A stretch of DNA of 64,000 nt from positions 1 to 64,000 of the forward strand of contig CAKQSF010000004.1 in NCBI GenBank assembly GCA_934272845.1, given 5' to 3'. A program made the translations under genes and the position numbers. This DNA comes from an uncultured Prevotella sp. (lineage in GTDB: Bacteria; Bacteroidota; Bacteroidia; Bacteroidales; Bacteroidaceae). Below the pieces are notes generated by a model. It had not been told where the DNA came from and searched no databases. It was given only the letters and a program-made list of their open reading frames with translations. Shown piece after piece: positions 37,291-46,721 of this stretch (position 1 is its first letter; the number at the start of each line of letters is the position of its first letter).

Positions 37291-37325
37291 AATTCTTTCC
37301 AATTTTGCAAACATTGGAAAGAATT
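37291..37325. promoter_or_regulatory. 12-bp inverted repeat upstream of the AAA+ gene
   Basis: AATTCTTTCCAA (37291-37302) and TTGGAAAGAATT (37314-37325) are exact complements, 11 bases apart. It may be a protein site or a hairpin. Confidence 0.5.
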
Positions 37326-37403
37326 GGAATAATTTTATTTGATTTTTTAACGAAGATGACCTGTATGGTAACTATTCTGCGATAGTCGCGTTAACCAAAG
37401 CCA

Positions 37404-37640
37404 TCATTTACTTGTATGCTTTCTCGCCATGTCACAGTTAAACTTTCTTTGGCTGGAAGCCAATACTATGAGTAACCGTGGGCGAAGCCTACGGATATTG
37501 AAAAAGAACACTATCTGCTGCCTGGAAGGCAGTACACTGCAGATTATGTACTGCCCTCCAGGCAGATGCTCCAACACACCATCATATCCGTAGGCTGCGC
37601 CCACGGTTACTCAGAGTATAGCCTTCCAGGCTAATTCTAT
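37404..37640 (-). repeat. Palindromic GCCTGGAAGGC element, copy 2
   Basis: This is the inverted counterpart of 22625-22855, alike along its full length with scattered substitutions that often keep pairing in the arms. With the palindromes near 37250-37325 and the MATE promoter it accounts for most of 37210-37907. Confidence 0.8.
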
Positions 37641-37791
37641 TTATTGCATATAATTACCGTTACTATTTTTTGTCCATAATCCCCCTTAAATTACCGTTGA
37701 ATAGTTACCTTGTATTGAAACAGAATCATTGTTGTATATTTCTTTATCCAGCCAACATAATGTATAAGGTGTAAAACTATGCGAATAGAAA

Positions 37792-37823
37792 TTTGCAGAG
37801 ATGAAGATTATTTCATAATTTTG
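37792..37823 (+). promoter_or_regulatory. Promoter of the MATE gene
   Basis: TTTG (37792-37795), 20 bases, then TAATTTTG (37816-37823) match the consensus fully. An upstream in-frame ATG at 37779 precedes the promoter, so the later ATG at 37908 must be used. Confidence 0.75.
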
Positions 37824-37907
37824 CATTGTGGAAAGAACAAAAGTACGCATTTCTATGTGTACACACAACCAAACCACAAAACAACCAAACTACAAAACAA
37901 CCAAAGA

Positions 37908-39437
37908 ATGGATAACATCTCGCTGAAGAAACAACTTTATCGACTCACGATGCCTGTGTTTCTCGACATCGCCCTCGTTATGCTGCTCGGTGCGGTAGAT
38001 ACGATTATGCTGTCAAATTATAGTGATAATGCTGTGGCAGCAGTGGGGTTGGACAACCAACTTATCTCCTTTGTGTTCCTCGTGTTCCAGTTTGTGTCAA
38101 TGGGAGCGGCAATACTCTGTGCACAATATTTTGGTGCTGGCCTGCGCACACGCTTCATGCAGATAGTGGGCATAGCCATTCTCGCCAACCTGTTGCTCGG
38201 TATGACGGTAAGCGGTGCGCTTTGGCTATGGGCAGCGCCACTGTTGCGAGCGTTCGGACTGCGTGAGGAGGTATTGCCAGAGGGTGTAACTTACCTTGGA
38301 ATAACAGGATCGTTGGCTTTTTTTCAGGCGCTATCGTTAACGTTCAGTGCAGCCTTGCGCTCCACAGGCAATACGGTAAAGCCGATGCTCGTAACGGTAA
38401 CGGTGAATATTATCAACATCCTTGCAGACTATGCCCTTATCTTCGGTCACTGGGGATGTCCCGCCATGGGTGTAGAAGGTGCGGCATGGGCAACAGCCAT
38501 CAGTAGAATTATTGCGGCAATAGTACTTGCGAGTTTCATGCCAGGTATATGGCGCAACGCAATGGCGGAGCACCGCAAGAACAAACTGTATGTAGTGGCA
38601 GGGAGAATAAGGGGAGTGGTGCGTGGAAGACGACGCAGATTGGGCACGCTGTTGTTCAAGGCACCTATATACACGCTGCGTGCCTCATACCTGATAGTGC
38701 GAACACCATTCAGGGTAGTGAAGAAATCGGTTAAGACAGCCAAGCGTATCAATAACTCGTATAGGGCTTATTTTACACCATTCCCATGGCAGGAACTCAA
38801 GAACCTTATACACATCGGCATACCAGCGATGAGCGAAGAGATGTCTTACTCATTGTCACAGATTACAATCACGTTCTTTATCAACCAGATAAGCACTGAG
38901 GCGTTGACAACGAAAGTGTACTGCACTACGGCTATTACATTCGTAATACTATTCAGTACGAGCATAGTGCAGGGTGGTAACATACTGGTGGGTCATTTTA
39001 TAGGGCAGTTGCGCTATCGTGCTGCATATATCTTGGGCAACTATGTGTTCCATACGGCAATGAGGCTGACGCTCATTGTGGCGTCATTACTCGCTATTGG
39101 CGGTCACACGCTGATGACCCTGTTGACCGATAATGAAGAGATAATACGCATGGGCACATGGATTTTCTGCATAGACCTGATGTTGAGTTATGGCAGAGTG
39201 AAGAATGTCTTTGCCTGCGGAACGCTGCGTGCCACGGGCGATGCGGTCTATCCTGTTATCGTTGGCGTGATATGCCAGTGGAGTGTGGCAGTAGGCGTTG
39301 CCTGGGTGCTCGGCATACCGATGGGATTGGGACTGATAGGTATGTGGATAGGCTTTTGCATGGACGAGAATCTGCGCGGAGTTATACTCATGCGTAGATG
39401 GCATTCGCTGAAATGGAAGGGCAAGGCGTTCGTGTAA
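37908..39437 (+). CDS. MATE-family efflux protein with basic central loop
   Basis: The 509-residue protein has twelve membrane segments in two halves and MATE features such as LGAVDTIMLSNYSDNAVAAVGL near 24-45. MATE proteins export drugs or metabolites using sodium or proton gradients. The cytoplasmic loop joining the halves (about 211-298) is far longer than usual and very rich in Arg and Lys (RGVVRGRRRRLG, RVVKKSVKTAKR). The A/C-rich leader at 37862-37907 has an 8-16-nt period. The gene is probably monocistronic. Its substrate is unknown. Confidence 0.9.
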   Translation: MDNISLKKQLYRLTMPVFLDIALVMLLGAVDTIMLSNYSDNAVAAVGLDNQLISFVFLVFQFVSMGAAILCAQYFGAGLRTRFMQIVGIAILANLLLGMTVSGALWLWAAPLLRAFGLREEVLPEGVTYLGITGSLAFFQALSLTFSAALRSTGNTVKPMLVTVTVNIINILADYALIFGHWGCPAMGVEGAAWATAISRIIAAIVLASFMPGIWRNAMAEHRKNKLYVVAGRIRGVVRGRRRRLGTLLFKAPIYTLRASYLIVRTPFRVVKKSVKTAKRINNSYRAYFTPFPWQELKNLIHIGIPAMSEEMSYSLSQITITFFINQISTEALTTKVYCTTAITFVILFSTSIVQGGNILVGHFIGQLRYRAAYILGNYVFHTAMRLTLIVASLLAIGGHTLMTLLTDNEEIIRMGTWIFCIDLMLSYGRVKNVFACGTLRATGDAVYPVIVGVICQWSVAVGVAWVLGIPMGLGLIGMWIGFCMDENLRGVILMRRWHSLKWKGKAFV

Positions 39438-39492
39438 ATAGGTATGGTGACATTATGACACTATAAGACTGACAGTTTTACATCATACGAAT

Positions 39493-39580
39493 GTTTAACA
39501 AAACGGGCTGAAAGTTTAAAAACCGAAGGTAATGTTTAATTACTCCGAGCGAAGGTTTAACAAAGTTTTCTGAAGTTTAA
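39493..39580 (+). promoter_or_regulatory. Five helically phased GTTTAA sites upstream of hsp20
   Basis: GTTTAA begins at 39493, 39514, 39534, 39555 and 39575, spaced 21, 20, 21 and 20 bases. All are in the same orientation, often within AAnGTTTAAnAA. The last ends 25 bases before the -24 box. Such spacing puts every site on one face of the helix, as expected for an upstream activator array. Confidence 0.75.
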
Positions 39581-39604
39581 AAACACGCTGACAGCGTATT
39601 GGCA

Positions 39605-39620
39605 GGGCACGACACTTGCA
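39605..39620 (+). promoter_or_regulatory. Sigma-54 (-24/-12) promoter of hsp20
   Basis: GGGCACGACACTTGCA matches TGGCACG-N4-TTGCA at all but the first position. The invariant GG (39606-39607) and GC (39618-39619) are 10 bases apart. Transcription would begin near 39631, leaving a leader of about 97 bases. Confidence 0.75.
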
Positions 39621-39713
39621 ATACTATGGGCGAAGGTTCGAAAGAACAAAGGTACAGCGAAAGCAACCGAGGACCGAGAATCTTCAAGGAACAGAAGTAA
39701 AACAAATAAATAT

Positions 39714-39720
39714 AGGAGGA
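39714..39720 (+). promoter_or_regulatory. Strong Shine-Dalgarno site deciding the hsp20 start
   Basis: AGGAGGA lies 7 bases before ATG 39728 and only 1 base before ATG 39722, so the second ATG is the start. Such sites are rare in this phylum, where the 16S anti-Shine-Dalgarno is reported to be sequestered. Confidence 0.7.
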
Positions 39721-39727
39721 AATGATT

Positions 39728-40165
39728 ATGTTACCTACAATGTATTCAAACCGCAATCAGAGTTGGATCCCATCAATATTCAGTGATTTCTTTGATGATT
39801 CATGGATGCCCGCAAAGTTCTCTGGCACTACTCCAGCAATAAACGTTAGCGAGGATAGTAAAAATTATAAAGTAGAGGTAGCCGCACCAGGCATGAACAA
39901 GAATGATTTTAATATCAGCATTGCTAATGGCGATTTGGTTATATCTATGGAGAAGAAGACCGATAACAAGGAGGAAGAGAAAGGAAAGAAGTATCTGCGT
40001 CGCGAGTTTAGTTACTCAAAGTTCGAACAGAGATTGGCTTTGCCTGATGAGATAGAGCAGGATAATATCACTGCAAACATGAACGATGGTGTGCTTGTTA
40101 TCAATATTCCAAAGATGACGAAGGAAGAAAAAGCACAAGAGACTAAGTGTATTGAGATTAAATAA
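39728..40165 (+). CDS. Small heat-shock protein Hsp20
   Basis: The 145-residue protein is an ATP-independent holdase of the alpha-crystallin family. The N-terminal arm (1-34) is rich in aromatic residues (SIFSDFFDDSW). The alpha-crystallin domain spans about 35-130, with VEVAAPGMNKNDFNISI and the conserved GVLVINIPK near 118-127. The C-terminal IEIK resembles the IxI oligomerisation motif. It appears monocistronic: a sigma-54-like promoter and phased repeats lie upstream, and a MITE-like repeat and a terminator downstream. Confidence 0.93.
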   Translation: MLPTMYSNRNQSWIPSIFSDFFDDSWMPAKFSGTTPAINVSEDSKNYKVEVAAPGMNKNDFNISIANGDLVISMEKKTDNKEEEKGKKYLRREFSYSKFEQRLALPDEIEQDNITANMNDGVLVINIPKMTKEEKAQETKCIEIK

Positions 40166-40186
40166 TCACATAACTACATAAGTTAA

Positions 40187-40382
40187 GGGTGGCTCTATAA
40201 ATTACCTTTGTTATATTTCGAGGTTATTTTCGAGGTCAAAGGGTAAGTAAATGAAGAAGTGTAGCGTGCTACTCGACTGAATGCACTTACGCTTTGAACC
40301 GAAAAGAATCCGAAAGATAACAAAACGTCATTACATCAATTAAGTTTTACATAACGGTGGTAATTTATGGAACCACCCTTAA
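40187..40382 (+). mobile_element. MITE-like family 2, copy downstream of hsp20
   Basis: The ends are AAGGGTGGCTCTATAAATTA and, inverted, GGTGGTAATTTATGGAACCA followed by CCCTTA. The core (ACTTACGCTTTGAACCGAAA, AAACGTCATTACAT) matches the copies at 24.5 and 26.7 kb. Confidence 0.8.
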
Positions 40383-40391
40383 ATAAAAATT

Positions 40392-40436
40392 CAGCCCCGA
40401 CGGACTTCAAAGAAGGAACCGCCGGGGCTGTTTTTA
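40392..40436. terminator. Bidirectional terminator between hsp20 and GH95
   Basis: CAGCCCCGACGG and CCGCCGGGGCTG pair around a 13-base loop. A T-run follows on the plus strand (40431-40435), and an A-run precedes it (T-run on the minus strand). It can serve both convergent genes. Confidence 0.85.
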
Positions 40437-40454
40437 TTATTTACTAACCTATAC

Positions 40455-43400
40455 CTATTTCTTTATGTAAGTCTCACCTTTACATACCACGATGCCTTTG
40501 TAGGCGTTGTTGATGCGTCTTCCAAGCACGTCATACTGCTTTTTGTCGCCATATTTTGTTATCTGTGCCACGTCGTCAATGCCTGTTGGGGCATCGATGT
40601 TAACGAGTTCTATCTCTTGGCCCACAGAGGTCGGTATGTCGTAAAGATATGTTACGGGCAGTACCGTCTCTGGAATCTTAGACGCGTTAGCCACAATAGC
40701 CTTCTGCATATGGTAAGGCTGCATGAGTGTATTGCTGTTGTTGCCCTCCGCAGTGTTCAACTTAGTGCCGTTATGCATCTTGAGAGCAGTGTTGCTGCGC
40801 AGACGCAGGTTTCCACCAACGGTTGATTTGATTTTCACAGACACTATCTTTCCCATCTTCCACTGCATATCTGTGATGACAAAACCACCACGAGAGCGCA
40901 AGCCTTTCACCTCGCCAGCAGACCAAGCGGAAGGTAGGGCAGGAAGAAGATGTACGAAACCAGCGTGTGACTGCAACAACATCTCGGCTATACCAGCGCA
41001 ACAACCGAAGTTACCGTCTATCTGGAATGGAGCGTGAGCGTCAAACATATTGGCGTAAGTGCCGCCGTCAGGGTCGCTCATGGTAATATCTGGGGCTACA
41101 AGGCGTAACTGATTCTTGATAATACTCAATGCGTGGTCACCGTCAAGCATACGTGCCCACTGGCAGACTTTCCAACCCATAGACCAGCCGCGAGCAGCAT
41201 CGCCACGCCCAACGAGTGACTTGTGTACGCCTTGGAAGATTGTTGCGTCCACGTATGGAGAGACTTGATTGCCTGGATAGGCTCCCCACAGGTGAGAAAG
41301 GTGACGGTGTGAGTTAGTCTCCTTGTCCCAATCCTCCTGCCATTCCTGTACTTGTCCGTACTTACCTATCTTGTATGGCGTAAGTTTCTCTTTAAGATTA
41401 TCTATCTGCGTGGCAAAGTCAGCGTCTACACCAAGTGTGCGCGCAGCCTCGGCAGTATTCTTTAGCACATCATAAACCATCTGATTATCCATCGCTACGC
41501 CACCAAAGAGGGCACAGTTCATCTCTTTGCCATTATCATCGGTGTACTTACTGAGTCCTGGATGGTTCTCTGGCGAGTTAGAAGGACACACCACCATGTA
41601 GCCAGTATTAGGGTCTTTCACAAGGAAGTCCTGGAAAAACTCGGCACATCCCTTCATGACAGGATAGATGTCGGCAAGATATTCCTTATTGCCAGAGAAG
41701 AGATACTTCTCCCAAAGGTGTGAGCAGAACCATGCGTTGCAAGTAGGCCATACACCGACAGAGCCGTTGTCGACCGCTCCAGTGGTGCGCCAGATGTCGG
41801 TATTGTGGTGCAATGCCCAACCGCGTGCACCGTACATCTGTTCTGCAGTCTCCTTACCCGTCACACTAACGTCCTTTACCATCTGGATGAATGGCTCGTG
41901 ACACTCCGTGAGATTGGTTACCTCGGCAGGCCAATAGTTCATCTCTACGTTGATGTTAGTGGTGTATTTAGAGTCCCATGCAGGGTATTGGCGAGCGTTA
42001 GGGTTCCATAATCCCTGAAGGTTTGCAGGCTGAGTGCCAGGCTGTGATGATGATATTAGGAGATAACGACCAAACTGGAAGTAATTAGAAACAAGTCCAG
42101 GGTCTGACGATGTGGAGCGGAACTCCTTGATACGTGTTTCCGTATCCTTCTTCTCTTGTGCGGCATTGCTGCCGAGATCGAGGCTGACACGGTTGAATTG
42201 TTCTTGATATTTCGATGTGTGGTCAGCGAGAGCAGTGGCGTATTCCTTGTTCTTCGCAAGATAATCAGTGATATAAGCCAACGCCTTAGCCTCTGCATCA
42301 CCACTTATGTCATCGTAGTTCACGAAGTTCGTGGCAGAGGATATGATGATAGTAGCGGCGTTTGCTCCTGCCACTTCAATGGAGGGCGCCTTGGAATTAC
42401 CAGCCACGAGGTCGGCTTGCATAACGTTCTGCGTACCGTCATTGGTCTGTATGCCGCCATCGTTGATGACCTTTATGAAGGTGAAGCAGTTGAGTTTGTT
42501 GTCTACATTCTCTGTCTTTTCCCTTGCAGGAACAAGAGATGCCTTTATCATGCCGTCAGATGTGATAGTGTTCACGCCCAACTTCTCCATGTTTGTCTTT
42601 ACAGGAGCAGCGTAACAGAGGTTGAAATCGAGTTTGCCAGGCTCTGAAGACTCTAAGCGCACTATTGTAACGTTGTCCTCAAACGATGTGAACACGGTAC
42701 GAGTGTAAGTTACGCCGTTTACGATATACGATGTTTGGGCTGTAGCCGTGGCAAGGTCAAGGGAACGAACGTATGCCTGTGCATCGGTAGCGTTGGCAGT
42801 TTGTCCCAGTTCTTCGTCATCATAGCGATGTCCAGGGAATCCTATTAGGACGCAACCTGCCGCCTGATACTGTGCGCCATGAGAGCCTTGTGACATCCAG
42901 TTAGGTATGGCGAGTTTCTGGGCAGAGGTATAATCTTTCTTGAAGATGTACTGCTGTACGGCAGAAAGCACAGACTTAGCATTGCTATTGTAGTTTCTAT
43001 TGGGTGACTGTCCCCAGAAAGTGTCCTCGTTAAGTTGTATGGTGTCTTTGGCAACACTGCCACTTACCATTGCCCCGAGGCGTCCGTTGCCAAGTGGTAG
43101 TTCCTCTTCCCACGCTCTGGCAGGGCGATGATACCACAGACGATTGGTGCTTTCAAGCACTGGTGGAGGTACAGGACGTGTATTAGAGGTCACAAATGTA
43201 GTGGTAATGGCATCGCTATATACGTTGCCGGCAAGGTCTGCAAGAGCCTTGGCAGGTAGAGATAGCGTGTAAGATGTGGTCAGATCAAGGTCAGCATAGG
43301 CAAAGGTAACCTTGTTGAGACTTACCTGTGGCGTGATTTTCTGCACGGAGTGTGTGCTATTGTTGGTCAATGTTGCTGCGACACCACTATTTATTGTCAC

Positions 43401-44186
43401 TCCTTCATTGAAGAGCATGATAACCTTTCCAGTAGGTATCACATTACTCTCGCCGTCTGCTGGCGTTATGCTTTTTAGTTGTGGAGCCTGTGTATCATCA
43501 GCAAGAATGTTGACATATTTAAGGTTATAGTTGCTGTTCTTGGTGGCTGACTGTATCAACAGACGCACAATCAGGCGTTCTTTGTTATCGGCTTTGAGGT
43601 TATAGTTAGCGTCAACGTACGTGTTCCAGTGTGAGCCAGCGGTGTAATCACTGAGCACTGTCCATGTCTCTCCGTTGTCAACGGAGTAGACTACGCCGAA
43701 TTTAGTAGAAGAACTAGAGCCGTCTCCTATTGCAAAATTGAGTTTTATGTTACTCAATGACGTTGTAGGCATGGATATTTCAAAGTACTGGTCGTGCTTA
43801 CTTCCATCGGTATAGTCGGATTTTGCAGTAAACTTGTTGATGGAAGCGGTGTTAAGTCGTAACAGATAGTTGGGTGTAGAGCCGCTTGATGTTACTTGCC
43901 ATTTACCGTCAGAGGTGTGTACTGTCACCTTACATTCTTCGGGGAGCAGGGCACATTCGTTAGGAATGAAGTACGGTTGCGTCGTTTTCCAGTAGGTGTT
44001 GGCTATTTGTCCCCAGCCTAACTCATTGGGAGTGTAGGTGGCGGTAGTGCCACTTTTCTCTACATCATAGCCTGTAGAGAACACCCATTTAGCCACAGTA
44101 CTCTGGCTTGCCAGGATAGTAGCAGGGCATATCAGTAGCAATAGCGACGCTACGATGTGCCGAATGGTAAAATAGTTTGGTTTCAT
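40455..44186 (-). CDS. Secreted GH95 fucosidase/galactosidase with possible T9SS tail
   Basis: The 1243-residue enzyme has a signal peptide (about 1-27), a beta-rich region, an Ig-like Big_5 domain (about 235-330, [21 protein letters not shown]) and a GH95 catalytic module from about 345. The catalytic set is intact: Asn744 and Asn746 in [10 protein letters not shown], Glu873 in SPENHPG and Asp1057 in IDGNFG. GH95 enzymes invert alpha-1,2-L-fucose or alpha-L-galactose linkages. The last 30 residues (YDVLGRRI...[13 protein letters not shown]) resemble Prevotella C-terminal sorting tails. The divergent AraC-type regulator may control it. Confidence 0.9.
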   Translation of the reverse strand: MKPNYFTIRHIVASLLLLICPATILASQSTVAKWVFSTGYDVEKSGTTATYTPNELGWGQIANTYWKTTQPYFIPNECALLPEECKVTVHTSDGKWQVTSSGSTPNYLLRLNTASINKFTAKSDYTDGSKHDQYFEISMPTTSLSNIKLNFAIGDGSSSSTKFGVVYSVDNGETWTVLSDYTAGSHWNTYVDANYNLKADNKERLIVRLLIQSATKNSNYNLKYVNILADDTQAPQLKSITPADGESNVIPTGKVIMLFNEGVTINSGVAATLTNNSTHSVQKITPQVSLNKVTFAYADLDLTTSYTLSLPAKALADLAGNVYSDAITTTFVTSNTRPVPPPVLESTNRLWYHRPARAWEEELPLGNGRLGAMVSGSVAKDTIQLNEDTFWGQSPNRNYNSNAKSVLSAVQQYIFKKDYTSAQKLAIPNWMSQGSHGAQYQAAGCVLIGFPGHRYDDEELGQTANATDAQAYVRSLDLATATAQTSYIVNGVTYTRTVFTSFEDNVTIVRLESSEPGKLDFNLCYAAPVKTNMEKLGVNTITSDGMIKASLVPAREKTENVDNKLNCFTFIKVINDGGIQTNDGTQNVMQADLVAGNSKAPSIEVAGANAATIIISSATNFVNYDDISGDAEAKALAYITDYLAKNKEYATALADHTSKYQEQFNRVSLDLGSNAAQEKKDTETRIKEFRSTSSDPGLVSNYFQFGRYLLISSSQPGTQPANLQGLWNPNARQYPAWDSKYTTNINVEMNYWPAEVTNLTECHEPFIQMVKDVSVTGKETAEQMYGARGWALHHNTDIWRTTGAVDNGSVGVWPTCNAWFCSHLWEKYLFSGNKEYLADIYPVMKGCAEFFQDFLVKDPNTGYMVVCPSNSPENHPGLSKYTDDNGKEMNCALFGGVAMDNQMVYDVLKNTAEAARTLGVDADFATQIDNLKEKLTPYKIGKYGQVQEWQEDWDKETNSHRHLSHLWGAYPGNQVSPYVDATIFQGVHKSLVGRGDAARGWSMGWKVCQWARMLDGDHALSIIKNQLRLVAPDITMSDPDGGTYANMFDAHAPFQIDGNFGCCAGIAEMLLQSHAGFVHLLPALPSAWSAGEVKGLRSRGGFVITDMQWKMGKIVSVKIKSTVGGNLRLRSNTALKMHNGTKLNTAEGNNSNTLMQPYHMQKAIVANASKIPETVLPVTYLYDIPTSVGQEIELVNIDAPTGIDDVAQITKYGDKKQYDVLGRRINNAYKGIVVCKGETYIKK

Positions 44187-44229
44187 GTTGTTTAGAACAA
44201 TTAGTTGTTATGTTGTGAAAATTATGACA

Positions 44230-44237
44230 CAAAATTA
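44230..44237 (-). promoter_or_regulatory. -7 box for GH95
   Basis: TAATTTTG on the minus strand lies 44 bases before the GH95 ATG. No TTTG is found 19-21 bases upstream, which would fit an activator-dependent promoter. Confidence 0.4.
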
Positions 44238-44343
44238 CTTTCTTATACTCAATTAAGACTTAAAAAAAGGCGCAGATAGCGTAAAAATGGTGCAAACAGG
44301 GTGGTAGGTGCCTTTTTACGGTGGGGAAATGATATTTTTTTAC

Positions 44344-44351
44344 TACCTTTG
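44344..44351 (+). promoter_or_regulatory. -7 box for the AraC-type regulator
   Basis: TACCTTTG lies 25 bases before the ATG. The -33 position has no clear TTTG. Confidence 0.45.
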
Positions 44352-44375
44352 TGGCATATTACCATAACCTGAACA

Positions 44376-46613
44376 ATGAAAAATCATATTGTCACTTTTA
44401 TATTAATGTTTGCTATATCAACGTTTTTAAATAGCGTGAAGGCTGAAACTGTATGCTACAATGACCACAATGCTTTGGCGAGTATGCGCATAGGAGGTGG
44501 CGTACAGGATAAGTACGGACTATTATGGTTCGCTACTTGGAATGGACTTCACTGCTATGACGGGTATGATTTCCACAGAATTAGCATACAGGCAGGTGAC
44601 GGTGCTCCTGTTAACACTGCACATATACGCGATATAATGCTGTCGCCAGAGGGAAATATATGGTGCCATACTGATGAGGATGTGTATGAATTTAATCTCG
44701 AGTCATTTTCTTTTAAGGAGATTCCTCAAAACAAAAAGGCGAGTGTTAAGACGAAGATGGGGAGAAACTGGGAGGGGATGACCGACAGACAAGGTAACAG
44801 GTGGAATGCTGACAGGCAGGGATTGTATAAGACTGTTACAAGACATTATCCAGCAAAGATACTTAACGGGACGGAGAATATGCGCCCCAGGGCACTTCTT
44901 GTTGATAAATCGGGATGCTTATGGGTAGGACTGCGTGCAGATAATAGGCTCAAGGTGTATGCTAAAGACGGGAGTGTACAGAGGAATATACCACTGCCTA
45001 TAGCACCATATTGTGTTTTTGAAGCACGAAATGGGGACATGTGGGTAGGTGGAAAGCCTGGAGCATTGTTCAAAATAGGGGGCGAAAGTATTACTAACAA
45101 TGAAATATACGACATTAAGGAGGACCATAAAGGAAGATTATGGGTAGCAACATGGGGGGAAGGGATTAAGTGTTGTGAGAATCCTAACGCCGTAAAACCT
45201 GTGCTGACAAGGTCTCTTGGAGGAAGAAAAGTGAAAAAACTTATTGTTACTCCTAACAACAATATCGTGGCAGCAAGCGTTGAGGGACTGCTGATAGGGC
45301 ACATAAACGATAAGAATATACTTGATACAAAACTGAAACTCGTAAGGCGTGACGGTACAAAAAAGGAAGGTATAAGTAACGATGCATTAATAAGTATTGC
45401 GCAAAATAGTAAAGGTGACATCTATATTGCAACGGAAAGTTCGGGGATTGACGTCATTAACGAGAAGGAGTTGTTCTCTTCGCAACCACGTTTTCGGCAC
45501 CTTAACGAAAGAAACTCGGCTCTTACTACTGACCTTTGCAATGCGATGACGCTGCATAATGATAGTCTTCTGGTCACAGTAAGCAATAATAGCGTAGCAT
45601 TTCTCAATACATTGACCTACCGTTGCGTTAACTATAGTATGACATTTTGGTGTGATTCCTGTCGCTTCTTGGAGACTTCGCCCGTCTATTGGAATAATGG
45701 TACGTGGGTATTTGGTAGCGAACAGGGGTTGTTGATGGCTTCAAGGCACAGTATGTATTCACGTGGATACATACCACCTCTGCTCTTTACTACGTTATCA
45801 ATAAACGGTGGTAACGAGATGTTTACGCTTGTGCCGCGCAAATATTTGTTGTTGGAGGCAGAACAACGTGACATTACTATTCATTTTGCTGCCATAGACT
45901 ATAGGAATAATAAAGAGATTCTGTATCGAACACGTTTAGATGGCTCTCTATGGACTGCTGCAACAGACAACAGAAGCATCACACTCTTTAATCTAACACC
46001 TGGATGTCACGTGCTGGAAGTGCAGTCTACGGATGGCTATGGTCGCTGGGTTGATAACGTAAAGAGGCTTGAAATAGAAGTTTGTCCATTTTGGTATGAG
46101 AATGTTTGGGCTAAGATTGCATTTCTGATGATAGCACTTTTAGGCATAGGCGGAATTATTTATGCTTACGTATATATAAAGAATGTGAATAAACAACGTA
46201 GGGAACTCCTTGACAAACTTACCTCTTTGATAAATGAACAACAGGAAAGTAAGGCGCAAAATAATGATGTTACTGCTCTAAGCATTAATGGAAATAATCC
46301 AGAAGACACGGTATTTCTTAACCGAGTACGTAAATATATAGAGGAGAATCTAGATAATCCTGATGCTAACATTAACGATATGGCAGCGGCAGCAGCAGCA
46401 AGCCGATCTACGCTTAACAGGCATTTGAAGCGTTTGTTGGGCATATCTGCAACACAATTGTTGATTGAGGCACGTATGAAACGTGCTAAAGAGTTGTTGG
46501 AAAAACAAGAGGAAAAAGGTTATACTATTACACACATCGCCACGATGTGTGGCTATTCTGATGTACATTACTTCCGACGTGTTGTCAAAACGAAACTTAA
46601 CGTATCAATATAA
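44376..46613 (+). CDS. Membrane-spanning one-component AraC-type regulator
   Basis: The 745-residue protein has a signal-like N-terminus (1-24). Periplasmic propeller repeats follow (GLLWFATWNGL near 48, GCLWVGLRA near 178, GRLWVATWGEG near 252), then a Y_Y_Y domain near 500-570. One membrane segment (about 577-598) leads to a cytoplasmic AraC helix-turn-helix domain from about 645. It has the layout of a hybrid two-component system but lacks the kinase and receiver domains. Ligand binding would reach the DNA-binding domain directly. The divergent GH95 gene is the likely target. The stop codon lies in the first unit of a tandem array. Confidence 0.88.
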   Translation: MKNHIVTFILMFAISTFLNSVKAETVCYNDHNALASMRIGGGVQDKYGLLWFATWNGLHCYDGYDFHRISIQAGDGAPVNTAHIRDIMLSPEGNIWCHTDEDVYEFNLESFSFKEIPQNKKASVKTKMGRNWEGMTDRQGNRWNADRQGLYKTVTRHYPAKILNGTENMRPRALLVDKSGCLWVGLRADNRLKVYAKDGSVQRNIPLPIAPYCVFEARNGDMWVGGKPGALFKIGGESITNNEIYDIKEDHKGRLWVATWGEGIKCCENPNAVKPVLTRSLGGRKVKKLIVTPNNNIVAASVEGLLIGHINDKNILDTKLKLVRRDGTKKEGISNDALISIAQNSKGDIYIATESSGIDVINEKELFSSQPRFRHLNERNSALTTDLCNAMTLHNDSLLVTVSNNSVAFLNTLTYRCVNYSMTFWCDSCRFLETSPVYWNNGTWVFGSEQGLLMASRHSMYSRGYIPPLLFTTLSINGGNEMFTLVPRKYLLLEAEQRDITIHFAAIDYRNNKEILYRTRLDGSLWTAATDNRSITLFNLTPGCHVLEVQSTDGYGRWVDNVKRLEIEVCPFWYENVWAKIAFLMIALLGIGGIIYAYVYIKNVNKQRRELLDKLTSLINEQQESKAQNNDVTALSINGNNPEDTVFLNRVRKYIEENLDNPDANINDMAAAAAASRSTLNRHLKRLLGISATQLLIEARMKRAKELLEKQEEKGYTITHIATMCGYSDVHYFRRVVKTKLNVSI

Positions 46614-46706
46614 CGATCGAAATGTATCAATCTAATGGGCAAAACGTATCAATCTAATGGTCAAATCGTGTCAATATAATGGCTAGAACGTGTCAATATA
46701 AGTACC
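46599..46706 (+). repeat. 21-22-bp tandem array overlapping the regulator stop codon
   Basis: Five units start at 46599, 46620, 46641, 46663 and 46685. The consensus is AACGTATCAATATAATGGNC with G/A variation. The first unit contains the last codons and TAA of the regulator gene. The unit length equals two helical turns. Confidence 0.85.
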
Positions 46707-46721
46707 GATATATACATCAAT

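Noticed and set aside
37779-37907. N-terminal extension of the MATE protein
   Set aside because: It begins upstream of a consensus promoter and translates the A/C-rich leader into low-complexity sequence.
46599-46706. CRISPR array
   Set aside because: The 21-22-base units follow each other without spacers, and no cas genes are present.
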